From Bacillus sp. ISL-37 (GTDB lineage Bacteria; Bacillota; Bacilli; Bacillales; Cytobacillaceae): a stretch of 64,000 nucleotides of DNA. Each line of letters begins with the position of its first letter. Position 1 is the stretch's first letter. A program made the position numbers and the translations under genes. The notes under the pieces were generated by a model. It had not been told where the DNA came from, did not search any database, and was given only the letters and a program-made list of their open reading frames with translations. The stretch covers positions 46,532 through 110,531 of the forward strand of contig NZ_JAGGQL010000028.1 of the NCBI RefSeq assembly GCF_018613315.1. The letters are read 5' to 3'. This document shows positions 29,279 to 38,016 of the stretch, in pieces.

Positions 29279-29779
29279 ATGTTTACAGTCGATCATTATA
29301 TTGGTTCTATTAATGCCAACCTTGAGACACAATCTGATTTGTTAGTAAGAAATCTCAAAAACATCTTTTCATACAATTTTTCATCTGATATAGATTTATT
29401 GGATTTCTCTGCTTTCATTGAACCAACGAGGTTCGAGTTATCAATAACAATGTTCTCAATGGATAAAGAAGGCAATGAAGTTTTCGATGAAGGAAATGAC
29501 CCAACGTTTTTTGGTGGTAGTGAGGAGACACTTCCAGCAGTCGAATATCATCAGATGAACGACAGTCAATTAGATGATTTTTTTGAGTTTTATGAGCAAA
29601 ATGAAGAGACATTAGTTCCATACGAGCAAAAGGTTTTTACAGAATGGTTTAGACAATGTTGGGAAAAAGCAGGCGGAACTTCATTGAAATTACCATCGTA
29701 TTTCATTTTTCACGAGGATTATAAATCATATGATTTGAAGAATAATAAATGGGTTGATGATGAAGAAAAATGGTCATAA
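29279..29779 (+). CDS. Hypothetical protein, acidic
   Basis: A 166-residue acidic, soluble protein (MFTVDHYIGSINANLE at the start) with no membrane segment or signal peptide. The start is chosen by GGAGG 13 bases upstream, slightly long. I do not recognise a family. Features seen are an acidic middle (FDEGNDPTFFGGSEETLP) and a WFRQCWEKAGG stretch. It is followed at once by a terminator hairpin and stands apart from neighbouring operons. Confidence 0.6.
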   Translation: MFTVDHYIGSINANLETQSDLLVRNLKNIFSYNFSSDIDLLDFSAFIEPTRFELSITMFSMDKEGNEVFDEGNDPTFFGGSEETLPAVEYHQMNDSQLDDFFEFYEQNEETLVPYEQKVFTEWFRQCWEKAGGTSLKLPSYFIFHEDYKSYDLKNNKWVDDEEKWS

Positions 29780-29787
29780 ATATCGAA

Positions 29788-29819
29788 GAATGCCTATATT
29801 CCAAGGCATTCTTTTGTTT
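29788..29819 (+). terminator. Terminator of the acidic hypothetical gene
   Basis: GAATGCCT and AGGCATTC arms with an 8-base loop, then TTTTGTTT, 9 bases after the stop codon. Confidence 0.8.
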
Positions 29820-29826
29820 ACCACTA

Positions 29827-29917
29827 GTTTTCTGCGGCTGAGAATGGAAGAGTACTCGTACTGAACGATAAGTACTTAAAAATGAAATAGCGGTTTATAA
29901 AACTTATAATGCCACGT
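29827..29917 (+). pseudogene. Decayed 3' fragment of a homologue of the 5571-5975 gene
   Basis: This stretch aligns over about 90 bases with 5858-5952. The translation starts FSAAENGRVLVLNDKYLKMK and then meets a stop, where the intact gene has FSAAEDGKVLVLNEKYLKKK. It then continues with CGGTTTATAAAACTTATAATGCCAC matching the paralogue. Only the C-terminal region remains, with a nonsense mutation and small deletions. Confidence 0.8.
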
Positions 29918-29927
29918 TCCTACAAAG

Positions 29928-30485
29928 TTAATCCTGGAATTCAGACAGTCCAATTTCGGAACCATTCTCGTCGTAAAAAGTCAGTTCAGCTGGAAATGGT
30001 TGCTCTGTATTTTCGGGAAATTTTTCAAAGGCTATAAATCTCTCTTCGCCTTTTACATTAGATTCAAAACTATACTCCCCTGAATACAATTCTGCTTCGA
30101 TATGGTCGATTTTCAATTGTGGATTTTTTCCAATCAAGATCCCATACATTCCTTTGTTTGTTTTAATTTTTTGATAGGATACGATATTGGTTCCATAACC
30201 AGAATGGTCAATTTTATATTTTCCATTCAACCCCTTAATCAGATGAGCATAGCCCATCTCACCGTTATCGGTTTGGAACAGAACGATGTACGAGTTGGTA
30301 TCATCTAACTGAACAGACTTAATGACCTCTGGGTTTATACTGCCTGAATCCCGATTACTCCATTCCTGCAAACCTGTTTGAATAGCAGCTGGGTTATCTT
30401 CGATTGGATATTGATTAGAGTAATAGATCCCATAGCCAATCGCCATAACTGCAACAAATATAACCAAATACCCTGCTTTTTTCAT
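29928..30485 (-). CDS. Hypothetical protein with N-terminal membrane anchor
   Basis: About 185 residues from the ATG at 30485, which follows AGGGGGGA. One hydrophobic segment (residues about 5-22, GYLVIFVAVMAIGYGIYY) anchors a periplasm-side domain of mixed beta character (NSYIVLFQTDNGEMGYAHL). No lipobox cysteine is present, so it is not a lipoprotein. I do not recognise a family. Encoded alone. Confidence 0.6.
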   Translation of the reverse strand: MKKAGYLVIFVAVMAIGYGIYYSNQYPIEDNPAAIQTGLQEWSNRDSGSINPEVIKSVQLDDTNSYIVLFQTDNGEMGYAHLIKGLNGKYKIDHSGYGTNIVSYQKIKTNKGMYGILIGKNPQLKIDHIEAELYSGEYSFESNVKGEERFIAFEKFPENTEQPFPAELTFYDENGSEIGLSEFQD

Positions 30486-30558
30486 ACTATCCCCCCTAAA
30501 CAAGACTCACTTTCATCTTAACATAGTGGAGAAAAATGCAGCTCCAATCCCATTTTGT

Positions 30559-30584
30559 GAGACAAGAGTACCGTCCCATGTCTC
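30559..30584. repeat. Family A palindrome near the TPR gene
   Basis: GAGACAAGAGTACCGTCCC then ATGTCTC: GAGACA and TGTCTC arms with the AGNACCGTCCC core, ending 2 bases before the stop of the TPR gene. Confidence 0.7.
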
Positions 30585-30585
30585 T

Positions 30586-32004
30586 TTAGCCCGTCTCCTG
30601 ATCGCTCCTTAATTGTGTATAAATTTGCTGATAGGCTGACGCCTCGTTGACCATGCCTTTCTGCTGATACATTTTGCACAGCTGCCTGACCGGAGCTGGG
30701 TCAGCCGGGTTGAGCTCCATTTCCCAGAAGAAACATTCGATTGCTTGATCATATTGATTGAAATCTGCGTAAAATTGCCCCAATTCCATCATTCTGTCAG
30801 GATTCTCCAAAAGAGCGGCCATTTTATTGATTTTGCGCATGGTGAGGGAATGTGGAAAATGCTTCTGAATAGGCTTCAGTTTTTCACAGACTACTTTCAA
30901 GTCATGCCCCTCCATTAGCTTTGCTGCAAGCTGGAGAATTCTTTGTTCAGATTGCTTCGGGTCATTTTCCTGGGAAGCTTGTTGATGGAGAAGCAAAAAC
31001 TCATCCAAGTGAGAAGAGACAAATTCAGCATCAACCTGCTTCCAAATTTCATTAAGAATCTGATGAAACTCTGCAGGCAGATCCTCTATGAAGGGGAATA
31101 AATAAACGGCCGCTTTCTCATATTGCCCTTCTCTCATCAATCCTTCAATGAAAGTTCGAGCTTCCGGTACCCATTTATAAGGATTTATTTTTGCATAGGA
31201 TAGGATTAGAATCCAATTCTCGAGCGGGATGTACTTCAAGGCCAACTCTGTTTGGCTCTTAACGGACTCAGAAGTAAGATTCCCTTTGTCATCCATCCAA
31301 AGCAGCAGCCCTTCTGCATACCGTTCTTCGTTTTTTAATATCTTTTCGAGCATTTGAAAATGTTCACTGTTTTTTCGATTCATAAAGCAATGGAACTCTG
31401 CAAATAAGGGGTCCTTCTTTTGGATTGCCGGTAAAGATGAAGTTGTGTAAAAACTGGAATATGAGCTGTATTCCCGGGAATGGAGGAGATCACTGATTTT
31501 TTCCAAAGAAGGAGATAAGTCGGACAAAAGATGGACCGATTGATAGGCTTTGGAAAAACTGCCGTTTCTTCTGTAGTGGAAGAAGATATTTTCGATTGGT
31601 TTGGCGAGCTGTTCTGGTGAGAAAAACGAGTCGAGTGCTGCGGCAATACATGGTATTTCAAGGAGGGAATAGTTGCGCTGGAGATGATGGAAGAGCTTGT
31701 TTTTAACTGGTATGGTTAAAGCTGTGGCGGGAATGAGTACAGGCAAAAGCGGGTGCTTTTGGTCTAAGACGATTCCTTCATTCAGCACTTTATCAATAAA
31801 TGAACCTTTTTCAACCTTGTCAAGTTGATCACCATAGATAAGGGCATTTTTGTAAAAAATCAAATAGTATTTTTCGGTTAATTCCGTTTGGACCTCTGCG
31901 ACCATGAATCTGGCGAAGATCGCTGCCCGCACAACTTCTCCATTTACCATAGCCCTATTAGATTTGAACGATATTTTTGTCGGCATTGTTAGTTCATTTT
32001 TCAT
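30586..32004 (-). CDS. Tetratricopeptide-repeat protein
   Basis: A 472-residue soluble protein. The C-terminal third (ENPDRMMELGQFYADFNQYD and QAIECFFWEMELNPADPAPV) holds recognisable TPR pairs; the middle is helical and probably further diverged repeats. The N-terminal 150 residues have a domain with RFMVAEVQTELTEKYYLIFY that I do not recognise. It likely acts as a protein-interaction scaffold. The ATG follows AGGAGG. No operon partner. Confidence 0.65.
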   Translation of the reverse strand: MKNELTMPTKISFKSNRAMVNGEVVRAAIFARFMVAEVQTELTEKYYLIFYKNALIYGDQLDKVEKGSFIDKVLNEGIVLDQKHPLLPVLIPATALTIPVKNKLFHHLQRNYSLLEIPCIAAALDSFFSPEQLAKPIENIFFHYRRNGSFSKAYQSVHLLSDLSPSLEKISDLLHSREYSSYSSFYTTSSLPAIQKKDPLFAEFHCFMNRKNSEHFQMLEKILKNEERYAEGLLLWMDDKGNLTSESVKSQTELALKYIPLENWILILSYAKINPYKWVPEARTFIEGLMREGQYEKAAVYLFPFIEDLPAEFHQILNEIWKQVDAEFVSSHLDEFLLLHQQASQENDPKQSEQRILQLAAKLMEGHDLKVVCEKLKPIQKHFPHSLTMRKINKMAALLENPDRMMELGQFYADFNQYDQAIECFFWEMELNPADPAPVRQLCKMYQQKGMVNEASAYQQIYTQLRSDQETG

Positions 32005-32086
32005 GAAAAATTGAGCCTCCTATTGAATCGTATATTGTTTTCTATAGTTTCATTATACGTTACCCTTTTTAAAAAAGCGACGAAGC

Positions 32087-32113
32087 GGGACAGAGGGACG
32101 GTTCTGTTGTCCC
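32087..32113. repeat. Family A palindrome
   Basis: GGGACAGAGGGACGGTTCT then GTTGTCCC: GGGACA and TGTCCC arms around the family core. It lies 83 bases before the TPR gene start, on its upstream side. Confidence 0.8.
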
Positions 32114-32173
32114 ACTCAATCAGCAGAACAACCTTCGAATGTATTCCACAATATCTTGCCATTACAGAACAAA

Positions 32174-32287
32174 AAGCGCAAGCGCCTCGTTCAGCCCCGA
32201 CAAGCGCTGGAGGGCCGCCCAATGAAGTCGTTCTTTGACTTCAATGGGCGGATCGAAGCGACTCGAGGGGCTAGGCGCTGGAGCTGG
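32174..32287. repeat. Long nested-palindrome repeat
   Basis: Outer partial arms AGCGCCTCGTTCAGCCCC and GAGGGGCTAGGCGCT enclose a 15-bp inner hairpin CCGCCCAATGAAGTC with GACTTCAATGGGCGG (one mismatch). This about-114-bp GC-rich element is of a kind known in multiple copies in Bacillus genomes; only one copy is in this window. It is non-coding. Confidence 0.7.
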
Positions 32288-32369
32288 ATTAAGAAAACCA
32301 CATGCAGTTATCCACACCTAAATAATTTTATAATTTCCTTAACAATAAAAAAAGCATTCCTAAGGATAC

Positions 32370-32588
32370 TTATTTATATATTTTAAGCGGTTCAATGTTG
32401 ATCTTTAAGACTACGGTTGCGGGATCATGAACCATATTTATTTTATCCACCACATATTCTTTCTTGTAGATCGTGACAGTATTACTAGCCCTCAAAGCAG
32501 CAACATACTGTTCCCAATGCTTTACATTGGCACTTAAGAGACACTTGTCTTTCAGATAATAATCGACTCTGTTTGGAGCTCGGTTCAA
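32370..32588 (-). CDS. Small hypothetical protein
   Basis: A 72-residue basic protein starting at a TTG (MNRAPNRVDYYL) that follows AGGGGAGGTG at 7 bases. Two short motifs with alternating hydrophobic residues suggest a beta-rich fold. No family recognised. It is between intergenic repeats and has no clear operon partner. Confidence 0.45.
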   Translation of the reverse strand: MNRAPNRVDYYLKDKCLLSANVKHWEQYVAALRASNTVTIYKKEYVVDKINMVHDPATVVLKINIEPLKIYK

Positions 32589-32753
32589 TTCTACACCTCC
32601 CCTTTTGATAGAGTTTATGAATCATATTATCTAATCATGACAAGCTGTTCACCGTTTCATCAGCTAAAAAGAAAAATCCATCTACTTATACAAGATGGAT
32701 TTTGGTTTGCCTGGTATAAATTGATTCAAGGAACAAGAGACCTTGCAATTGAG

Positions 32754-32921
32754 CTACAACCCACCACAGTTTGGCGAATTGTTTTGATCTCCCTCCATGT
32801 AATCCATGCCTTTTTCAACTGCTTCCAGTCCATTGTCTGTTTGACTGATTTCCAGTAACTCTTCGTTTTGGACATTGTTTATATTTTGAAAATCCTTATG
32901 TGCTTTTTTGTTATCTTTCAT
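32754..32921 (-). CDS. Small hypothetical acidic protein
   Basis: A 55-residue acidic, Asn-rich peptide from the ATG at 32921 (MKDNKKAHKDFQNINNVQNE), placed 7 bases after GGAGG. It has no membrane segment. It ends QNNSPNCGGL. Small acidic proteins of this size are common in spore formers but no known family is evident. Confidence 0.5.
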   Translation of the reverse strand: MKDNKKAHKDFQNINNVQNEELLEISQTDNGLEAVEKGMDYMEGDQNNSPNCGGL

Positions 32922-33011
32922 TCGTTTGCCTCCAAAGTTTATTTTGTAGTATTCACTCGGAGGTGTATGGTTATTCGAATTCAGGTAAGTCAATGAGACG
33001 ACACCCACACT

Positions 33012-33047
33012 AAAACACCTTGATCAAGAATTAGATTAAGGTGTTTT
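33012..33047. terminator. Hairpin between ycnI and the small gene
   Basis: AAAACACCTT and AAGGTGTTTT arms with a 16-base loop. On the plus strand TACTTTTAT follows, and the stem is A/T-flanked on both sides, so direction is uncertain. Confidence 0.6.
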
Positions 33048-33119
33048 ACTTTTATATCGTTCTAAGAAGAGTGTCACGTTTTCTTGTTCAAATCCTTTTA
33101 ACAATTAGATCGTTTATAT

Positions 33120-33150
33120 AAAAAGGCAAGAGAAACTAATTCCCTTGCCT
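33120..33150 (-). terminator. Terminator of ycnI
   Basis: AGGCAAG and CTTGCCT arms with a 13-base loop and a TTTTATA tail on the minus strand, 13 bases past the ycnI stop. Confidence 0.7.
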
Positions 33151-33162
33151 GAATGATTTCAT

Positions 33163-33813
33163 TTATCCTCTTTTTCTAAAAGAAATAACCAATGCTAATA
33201 ATCCTGCAATGAAAGCAGCGATAGAAAGGTAAAGCGGTACGTTGTTCGTTGCTGTTTTTGCTTCCACGTCATTTTCGAGGTCTCCAGCAGCAGTGTGGTC
33301 ATTGGAAGATTCAGCTGATGTTCCTCCATGCCCATGACCCGATCCATCTGCTGGATTTACTACTGTAAAAGAAGCCGGCTTGTCTGCATCAGGTGCGCCA
33401 ACCCATTCAACTACACTGCCATCGCTGTAGGTTTGATAGGCTTTCCAAATAATCTCTGTCGCTTCATCGTCAACTTTTCCTTGGATGTTAAATTGAACGA
33501 ATTCGCTTTCTGTTAACCCTTTTCCTTCGGTTGTCCACGTAGCACTCGTGATTTTTCCAGTGTCATCTTTTTGAACCTCGTATGACCAGCCTGGCTTCGC
33601 TTCAAAGCGGGTGATATTCACTTCTTCAGGGAATTTCACTTCCACTTTCGTTGTTTGAACATCTTGACTTTCAGAAGGAACTCGGACAGTGAATACTTCA
33701 TATTTCCCCTGTGAAGTTTCCTGTGGCTGAACGGTTACATGCGCGCTTGCCACACCAACAAAAAGAGTGACAGCACCAATCATCGATATGGTTAATGTTA
33801 AAAGTTTTTTCAT
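33163..33813 (-). CDS. ycnI: YcnI-family copper-binding protein (DUF1775)
   Basis: About 216 residues from the ATG at 33813 (AGGAGA 7 bases before). A signal peptide ends before HVTVQP, whose N-terminal His is the family's copper ligand, as seen in known YcnI structures (His-brace with Trp and Glu). The mature part is DUF1775, then a His-rich linker (GHGHGG) and a C-terminal membrane helix with a basic stop-transfer tail. It lies 118 bases after ycnJ on the same strand; together they manage copper at the membrane. Confidence 0.9.
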   Translation of the reverse strand: MKKLLTLTISMIGAVTLFVGVASAHVTVQPQETSQGKYEVFTVRVPSESQDVQTTKVEVKFPEEVNITRFEAKPGWSYEVQKDDTGKITSATWTTEGKGLTESEFVQFNIQGKVDDEATEIIWKAYQTYSDGSVVEWVGAPDADKPASFTVVNPADGSGHGHGGTSAESSNDHTAAGDLENDVEAKTATNNVPLYLSIAAFIAGLLALVISFRKRG

Positions 33814-33931
33814 TGTAAAATCTCCTATATTTTTGGCTCTGTTAAACTGGTCTGTTGATTTCCGCTCCAGGCGCTTCGCTTTCCAGTACAATCAACAGGT
33901 GCTTAAAGTCAACATTGTCCTTTAACAATTT

Positions 33932-35530
33932 TTAATAAACAATAAAATCCTTATGAAATACCTTCTCATTGTCCTCTGAATCTACTATTCGAAGTTGTAA
34001 GGTCCAGTTTCCTTCAATAGGAAGATACGAACCATTGATCTTGAATTGAACATTCTTGGACTGTTGAATTTCGGAAAAAGGAACTTGGATCGGTTCGATT
34101 TCAAGGTTATCTTTATAGATTAAAAATAGCTCAATCCGTTTAATCTCTAAGTCTTCTTTAAGCGAATTTGCTGTAACTTTGAAATGATTGTATCCGGGAG
34201 TCCTTGGTGAGATCAAGGTTGTAAATTCAAGGTATTGGTCCTGGTTTTCCCATTCCAATGGCTCATTTTCCGGGAGTGGGTTCAAGAAAGTGATGACACC
34301 GACAATCCCTAAAATGATAATCATCAAACTGAAGTCAAATTTCACCAATCTGCCGATAGAGTCTTCTTTCTTCTTTTTCAACTTATAGCGTAAAATTGCC
34401 CCAATCACGAATACCAGCAGAACTAAGAAAACTTTCACCAGAAGCAGTTTTCCCCATAGTGCATGAAGCAGATACTCGAGTTCTGGCAAGAAGATTAAAG
34501 TGTAAGCTGAGCCCGTTAAAAACAGCATGACCATACTGATTAAGGCAAATTGCGAAAAGAAGGGAAGGAATTGCCTAATGTGTTCCTTCTGCTTTTTCCA
34601 GTAAGTTAGGATGTACAACAGGCCGCCTGCCCAAACGGCGGCTGAAAGTAAATGGATGAAAGCCAGTTCAAGTGACATGGAGCGGATTTCCGATTCAAAT
34701 GCTGCAGCATGTCCGTTAAAACTCTTTGCCGTCAGGATCAAAAACACCCACACTAAATCGATCCATTTATAACGTAGTAAGATGAAAAAACCTAATAGAG
34801 ATAAAAGCACAGAAGCGACCAAAGATATACCTACTGTTGTACCTGTTAAAAGTGATACGACTTCGGTTAATGTCCTGCGATCAAGTAATTCTAAGAGTTG
34901 GAGTGATGCCACTCCCACAGCTGTGATGAACAGTGCAATTTGTAATTGAAAGGCCCGCTTTCTGAAGGTTGGCTTCATCTCTTCTTTTAAAGAGTAGATG
35001 GTCCCCCATACAATCCAGCCAGTTGTCAGGACTAGCGCCATAAAAAAGAGCATCCTTACCACCGACTTGATAGCAGTTGCACCAGCTGAGCTCTTTTGCG
35101 TTTCTAAAACTTGCTTGTTGATATCCCTTTGGAAGACCGTTTCTTCCCCTACGGAGATGACATAGGCACTCCTGATCGGGTGGCCATCCGCTGAAATCAC
35201 ATTATAGGATATAACATAATTTCCGTCAGGCAAGTCAGGCAAAGGTTGCTTAATGGTTGTTTGATCCTGGCTCATCTCCGGTTTTGCATTGACGATTCTT
35301 TCCCCATTTTCATTAAAAACCTTAATCGAATAGAGCTCGTCTTCAAGTCGTTCATCGAATATCAGAACAACCTCTTTCGGAGATTCTTTCAATTCACTAT
35401 CAGGGGCAGGATCAGCCTTCTCTAACGTCGCATGAGCAAAGACTTCTTGCGGAATCATTAAAATAAAAATAAGAGAACATAGAACGAAAAAATTACTAAT
35501 GAAAGTTCGCTTGCTAATTATAAATATCAC
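33932..35530 (-). CDS. ycnJ: YcnJ-type copper import protein (CopC-CopD fusion)
   Basis: A 532-residue protein: signal peptide, an N-terminal CopC-like domain with HATLEKADPAPDSELKESPK (His1 copper ligand after cleavage, and HPIRSAYV), and a CopD-type domain of about eight membrane helices followed by a C-terminal extracytoplasmic region. In Bacillus subtilis YcnJ imports copper under copper starvation. The start appears to be a GTG. Followed by ycnI. A dyad upstream may bind a copper-responsive repressor; ycnK itself is not in the window. Confidence 0.88.
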   Translation of the reverse strand: MIFIISKRTFISNFFVLCSLIFILMIPQEVFAHATLEKADPAPDSELKESPKEVVLIFDERLEDELYSIKVFNENGERIVNAKPEMSQDQTTIKQPLPDLPDGNYVISYNVISADGHPIRSAYVISVGEETVFQRDINKQVLETQKSSAGATAIKSVVRMLFFMALVLTTGWIVWGTIYSLKEEMKPTFRKRAFQLQIALFITAVGVASLQLLELLDRRTLTEVVSLLTGTTVGISLVASVLLSLLGFFILLRYKWIDLVWVFLILTAKSFNGHAAAFESEIRSMSLELAFIHLLSAAVWAGGLLYILTYWKKQKEHIRQFLPFFSQFALISMVMLFLTGSAYTLIFLPELEYLLHALWGKLLLVKVFLVLLVFVIGAILRYKLKKKKEDSIGRLVKFDFSLMIIILGIVGVITFLNPLPENEPLEWENQDQYLEFTTLISPRTPGYNHFKVTANSLKEDLEIKRIELFLIYKDNLEIEPIQVPFSEIQQSKNVQFKINGSYLPIEGNWTLQLRIVDSEDNEKVFHKDFIVY

Positions 35531-35557
35531 CTGCCTCTATCAAAATCCACATACCCA

Positions 35558-35586
35558 ATAGTGTATCACTTGATACTATACACTAT
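35558..35586 (-). promoter_or_regulatory. Candidate operator upstream of ycnJ
   Basis: ATAGTGTAT and ATACACTAT form a 9-bp dyad with an 11-base spacer, and GTATCA-CT-TGATAC lies inside it. The position 28 bases before the ycnJ start would block transcription. YcnK-type or other copper-responsive repressor is a guess. Confidence 0.55.
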
Positions 35587-35619
35587 CAATACAAGGTTTA
35601 TGGTAAAAACGCGGGGACC

Positions 35620-35732
35620 GGGACATAGGGACGGTTCTGCTGTCTCAATAATTTACATATATTAACTTATTATTCCCTGGCCCTCCTCCTTTTCCGCACG
35701 CAAAAAGGAAGCACAGGGTACGTCCCCATGCT
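35620..35732. repeat. Composite A+B palindromic element
   Basis: Family A (GGGACATAGGGACGGTTCTG then CTGTCTC, 35620-35646), then AATAATTTACATATATTAAC, a CCTGGCCCTCCTCC stretch, and family B (35710-35732). The region 35733-35977 has no further feature. Confidence 0.85.
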
Positions 35733-35977
35733 CCCGCTAAAAAGCGACCTTGTCCTTTTGTCACTCAAAATGACGTGAGGATAGAGGGAAGTTCAAACGT
35801 CTCTAGCATTTCCGTTTTTCACAATTTCTCAAGGCTCGAGAACCGTCTTTTTGTCTACGCTTGAGCAGCACTCTACTAATCACGAAAATAACTCTTACCT
35901 TCTTCTTCCCTCTCTTAAAAAATTTACATTTATTAACAAAACTTCATCATCTTGTGTTAATCTAATTTTATGGATTA

Positions 35978-36184
35978 ATGAAGCGACAACTTCGAAGGAA
36001 AACAATCTACTACTATAAGTATTCGCTTAAACTTATCCCCCAACAAAAGCATGAGTTAGAAAGAGACTTTAAAGAGTTAATAGAAAAATGGGTTGAAAAA
36101 ACCACCGTGGATGATTCGACTCAGGAATTTGGTATTGGGGTGAAAATTGTTTCAACTGTTCCAACTAAAAGGACTGGGGGTTGA
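35978..36184 (+). CDS. Short hypothetical ORF upstream of the MFS gene
   Basis: A 68-residue basic open frame (MKRQLRRKTIYYYKYSLKLI) that ends 4 bases before the GTG start of the MFS gene, an arrangement that would allow translational coupling. No ribosome binding site is visible before its ATG and no family is recognised. It may be a leader peptide or not translated. Confidence 0.35.
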   Translation: MKRQLRRKTIYYYKYSLKLIPQQKHELERDFKELIEKWVEKTTVDDSTQEFGIGVKIVSTVPTKRTGG

Positions 36185-36188
36185 TGGT

Positions 36189-37463
36189 GTGGGGATATTT
36201 TCAAATAGAAATTTCACTTTTATGTTCTTAGGCAGAATTATTACTAACTTTGGTGACAGTTTGTATACGGTCGCTGCAATGTGGCTTGTCTATGATTTAG
36301 GCGGCTCGACTTTCTATACCGGAATAGCTGGCTTTCTAACGATTTTCCCACGATTTATACAGTTCTTATCTGGCCCGCTCATTGATAAAATACCCATTCG
36401 AAAATTGTTGCTTTTTACTCAGGTAGTTCAAGCCATCCTTTTGCTGCTCATTCCTTTTGCCTCTTACACCGGAGTTCTGAGTGTGGGGCTGGTGCTGTTG
36501 ATTTCGCCGATTCTTACTACATTGAATATGCTTGTCTATCCTGCACAAGTCGCCGCTTTACCCAAGTTTGTAGAGGACAAAGACCTCTCCAAAGCCAACT
36601 CGCTGTTTGCAGTTGCCTATCAAGGCATAGAGATTGGTTCTAATGCCATTGCGGGAATATTGATTGTCTCCATCGGTGCTGTTTCAATATATCTTCTGGA
36701 TTCTGTTATGTTTATGGTCGGAGCTTTGTTCTTTTCCTTTATCCGCATTTATGAGAAATCGGAAAAGTTATTCAAAAATGAAGAAGCCTCTTTTAAGAAC
36801 ATTTTAGGAAAATACAATGATGAGTTAAAAGAAGGGGTTGCAATCTTATTCGGAAATAAGTTTTCACGGTTACTAATTGGAGTAATAGTTATTAACCTTG
36901 TCGGCGGTGCGACTTTTGTAGTTCTTCCGGAATTTAGCGAAAGTATGGGTGGCGCTAAAATCTTTGGTTTCTTGCTGATGGCGCAAGCAATAGGGAGTTT
37001 AGCGGGTGCTTTATCAGCACCATACTTAAAACTGGATCAATTCGGAATTGGCAAGGTGTTTTCAGTTGCTTTTTTACTTAGTGGGATTACCTGGGCTTTA
37101 TCTGTCTTTATCCCTTTCACATCACTAATGATCATCATTTATGGATTAGCCTGGTTCCCAGGAGGAGTAACGAACATTCTTATCAATACCGCCATTCAAA
37201 AAGGAATTCCCAAACATCTTTTAGGCAGGGTTTTCTCCGCAGCCTTTAGCATTAGTGGGATTGCCATGCCGGTTGGTTCTTTAATAGGTGGAAGTTTAGG
37301 GGTCATAATCGGTAGTTTTTACGTTATTTGTTTTAGTGGTCTAATTGTTTTGGGAGTGGGTATTTTTTGGCTATTCGATAAAACGACACAAAGCCTTCCA
37401 AATCAAAATGATATTGATGAAGAGACGTTTATTACAGCTACTCCAAGAACTAAAGCAAATTAG
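36189..37463 (+). CDS. MFS transporter, MFS_3-like
   Basis: About 424 residues and twelve predicted helices. The N-terminal SNRNFTFMFLGRIITNFGDS followed by LYTVAAMWLVYD is typical of the MFS_3 (enterobactin exporter-like) subgroup, as is LLGRVFSAAFSISGIAMPVG in the second half. The open frame starts at 36147 but the GTG at 36189, 8 bases after GGGGG, is the likely start. Exported compound unknown. Isolated between repeats. Confidence 0.8.
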   Translation: MGIFSNRNFTFMFLGRIITNFGDSLYTVAAMWLVYDLGGSTFYTGIAGFLTIFPRFIQFLSGPLIDKIPIRKLLLFTQVVQAILLLLIPFASYTGVLSVGLVLLISPILTTLNMLVYPAQVAALPKFVEDKDLSKANSLFAVAYQGIEIGSNAIAGILIVSIGAVSIYLLDSVMFMVGALFFSFIRIYEKSEKLFKNEEASFKNILGKYNDELKEGVAILFGNKFSRLLIGVIVINLVGGATFVVLPEFSESMGGAKIFGFLLMAQAIGSLAGALSAPYLKLDQFGIGKVFSVAFLLSGITWALSVFIPFTSLMIIIYGLAWFPGGVTNILINTAIQKGIPKHLLGRVFSAAFSISGIAMPVGSLIGGSLGVIIGSFYVICFSGLIVLGVGIFWLFDKTTQSLPNQNDIDEETFITATPRTKAN

Positions 37464-37468
37464 TTAAA

Positions 37469-37590
37469 GGGACAGAGGGACGGTTTTGACGTTTCAATAA
37501 TTTACATATATTAACTTGTTTTGAGCCGAGAAATTTTCTCCCTGGCTTTACCTCCATGCAAAAAGAAGCACAGGGTACGTCCCCATGCTC
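37469..37590. repeat. Composite A+B palindromic element
   Basis: Family A (37469-37495), AATAATTTACATATATTAAC at 37495-37515, a CCCTGGCTTTACCTCC stretch, then family B (37568-37590) ending 1 base before the stop of the acetyltransferase gene. The B half is a minus-strand hairpin followed by TTCTTTTT. Confidence 0.85.
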
Positions 37591-38016
37591 CTATGATAGA
37601 CTTTTTGATTTAAAGTAGATTATTTCAGGGTCACCTTCATCCAAGTTTTCGACTATACCACTCTCGACAAATCCATTCGCTTTAAATACTTTCTGCATGC
37701 TTTCGTTAGAACGATTTGTAGAGGAGAAAATTTTATCAGTAGGAGCAGTACGAACCAAATAATTCATCATTTGACTTGCATACCCCTTTCGTCTCTTTGC
37801 GGGAGACACAATAATCAAGGATATAAAAGTACATTCAAAAAATTGAGTATCATATATTAAAAATCCAGCAACATCCTCATTTTCATTTACTAGAATACAA
37901 CGTCCTTGCTTAATGGCTTTCTCAATAATATCTTTTCTGCTCATATTCCCTATAACTTGACGGTCTACTTGTACAATCGCGTTTAAATCCGTTATCTGTG
38001 CCTCTACTATATTCAC
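37591..38016 (-). CDS. GNAT-family N-acetyltransferase
   Basis: A 141-residue GNAT. The acetyl-CoA motif A is SPAKRRKGYASQMMNYLV, and a C-terminal VFKANGFVESGIVENLDEGD fits the usual motif B. The acceptor is unknown. Its start overlaps the previous GNAT gene by 4 bases (ATGA), so the two are translated together. Confidence 0.85.
   Translation of the reverse strand: MNIVEAQITDLNAIVQVDRQVIGNMSRKDIIEKAIKQGRCILVNENEDVAGFLIYDTQFFECTFISLIIVSPAKRRKGYASQMMNYLVRTAPTDKIFSSTNRSNESMQKVFKANGFVESGIVENLDEGDPEIIYFKSKSLS

Noticed and set aside
32011..32386. Plus-strand short frames around the GC-rich repeat
   Set aside because: Their codons are made of repeat sequence; no start signal or homology.
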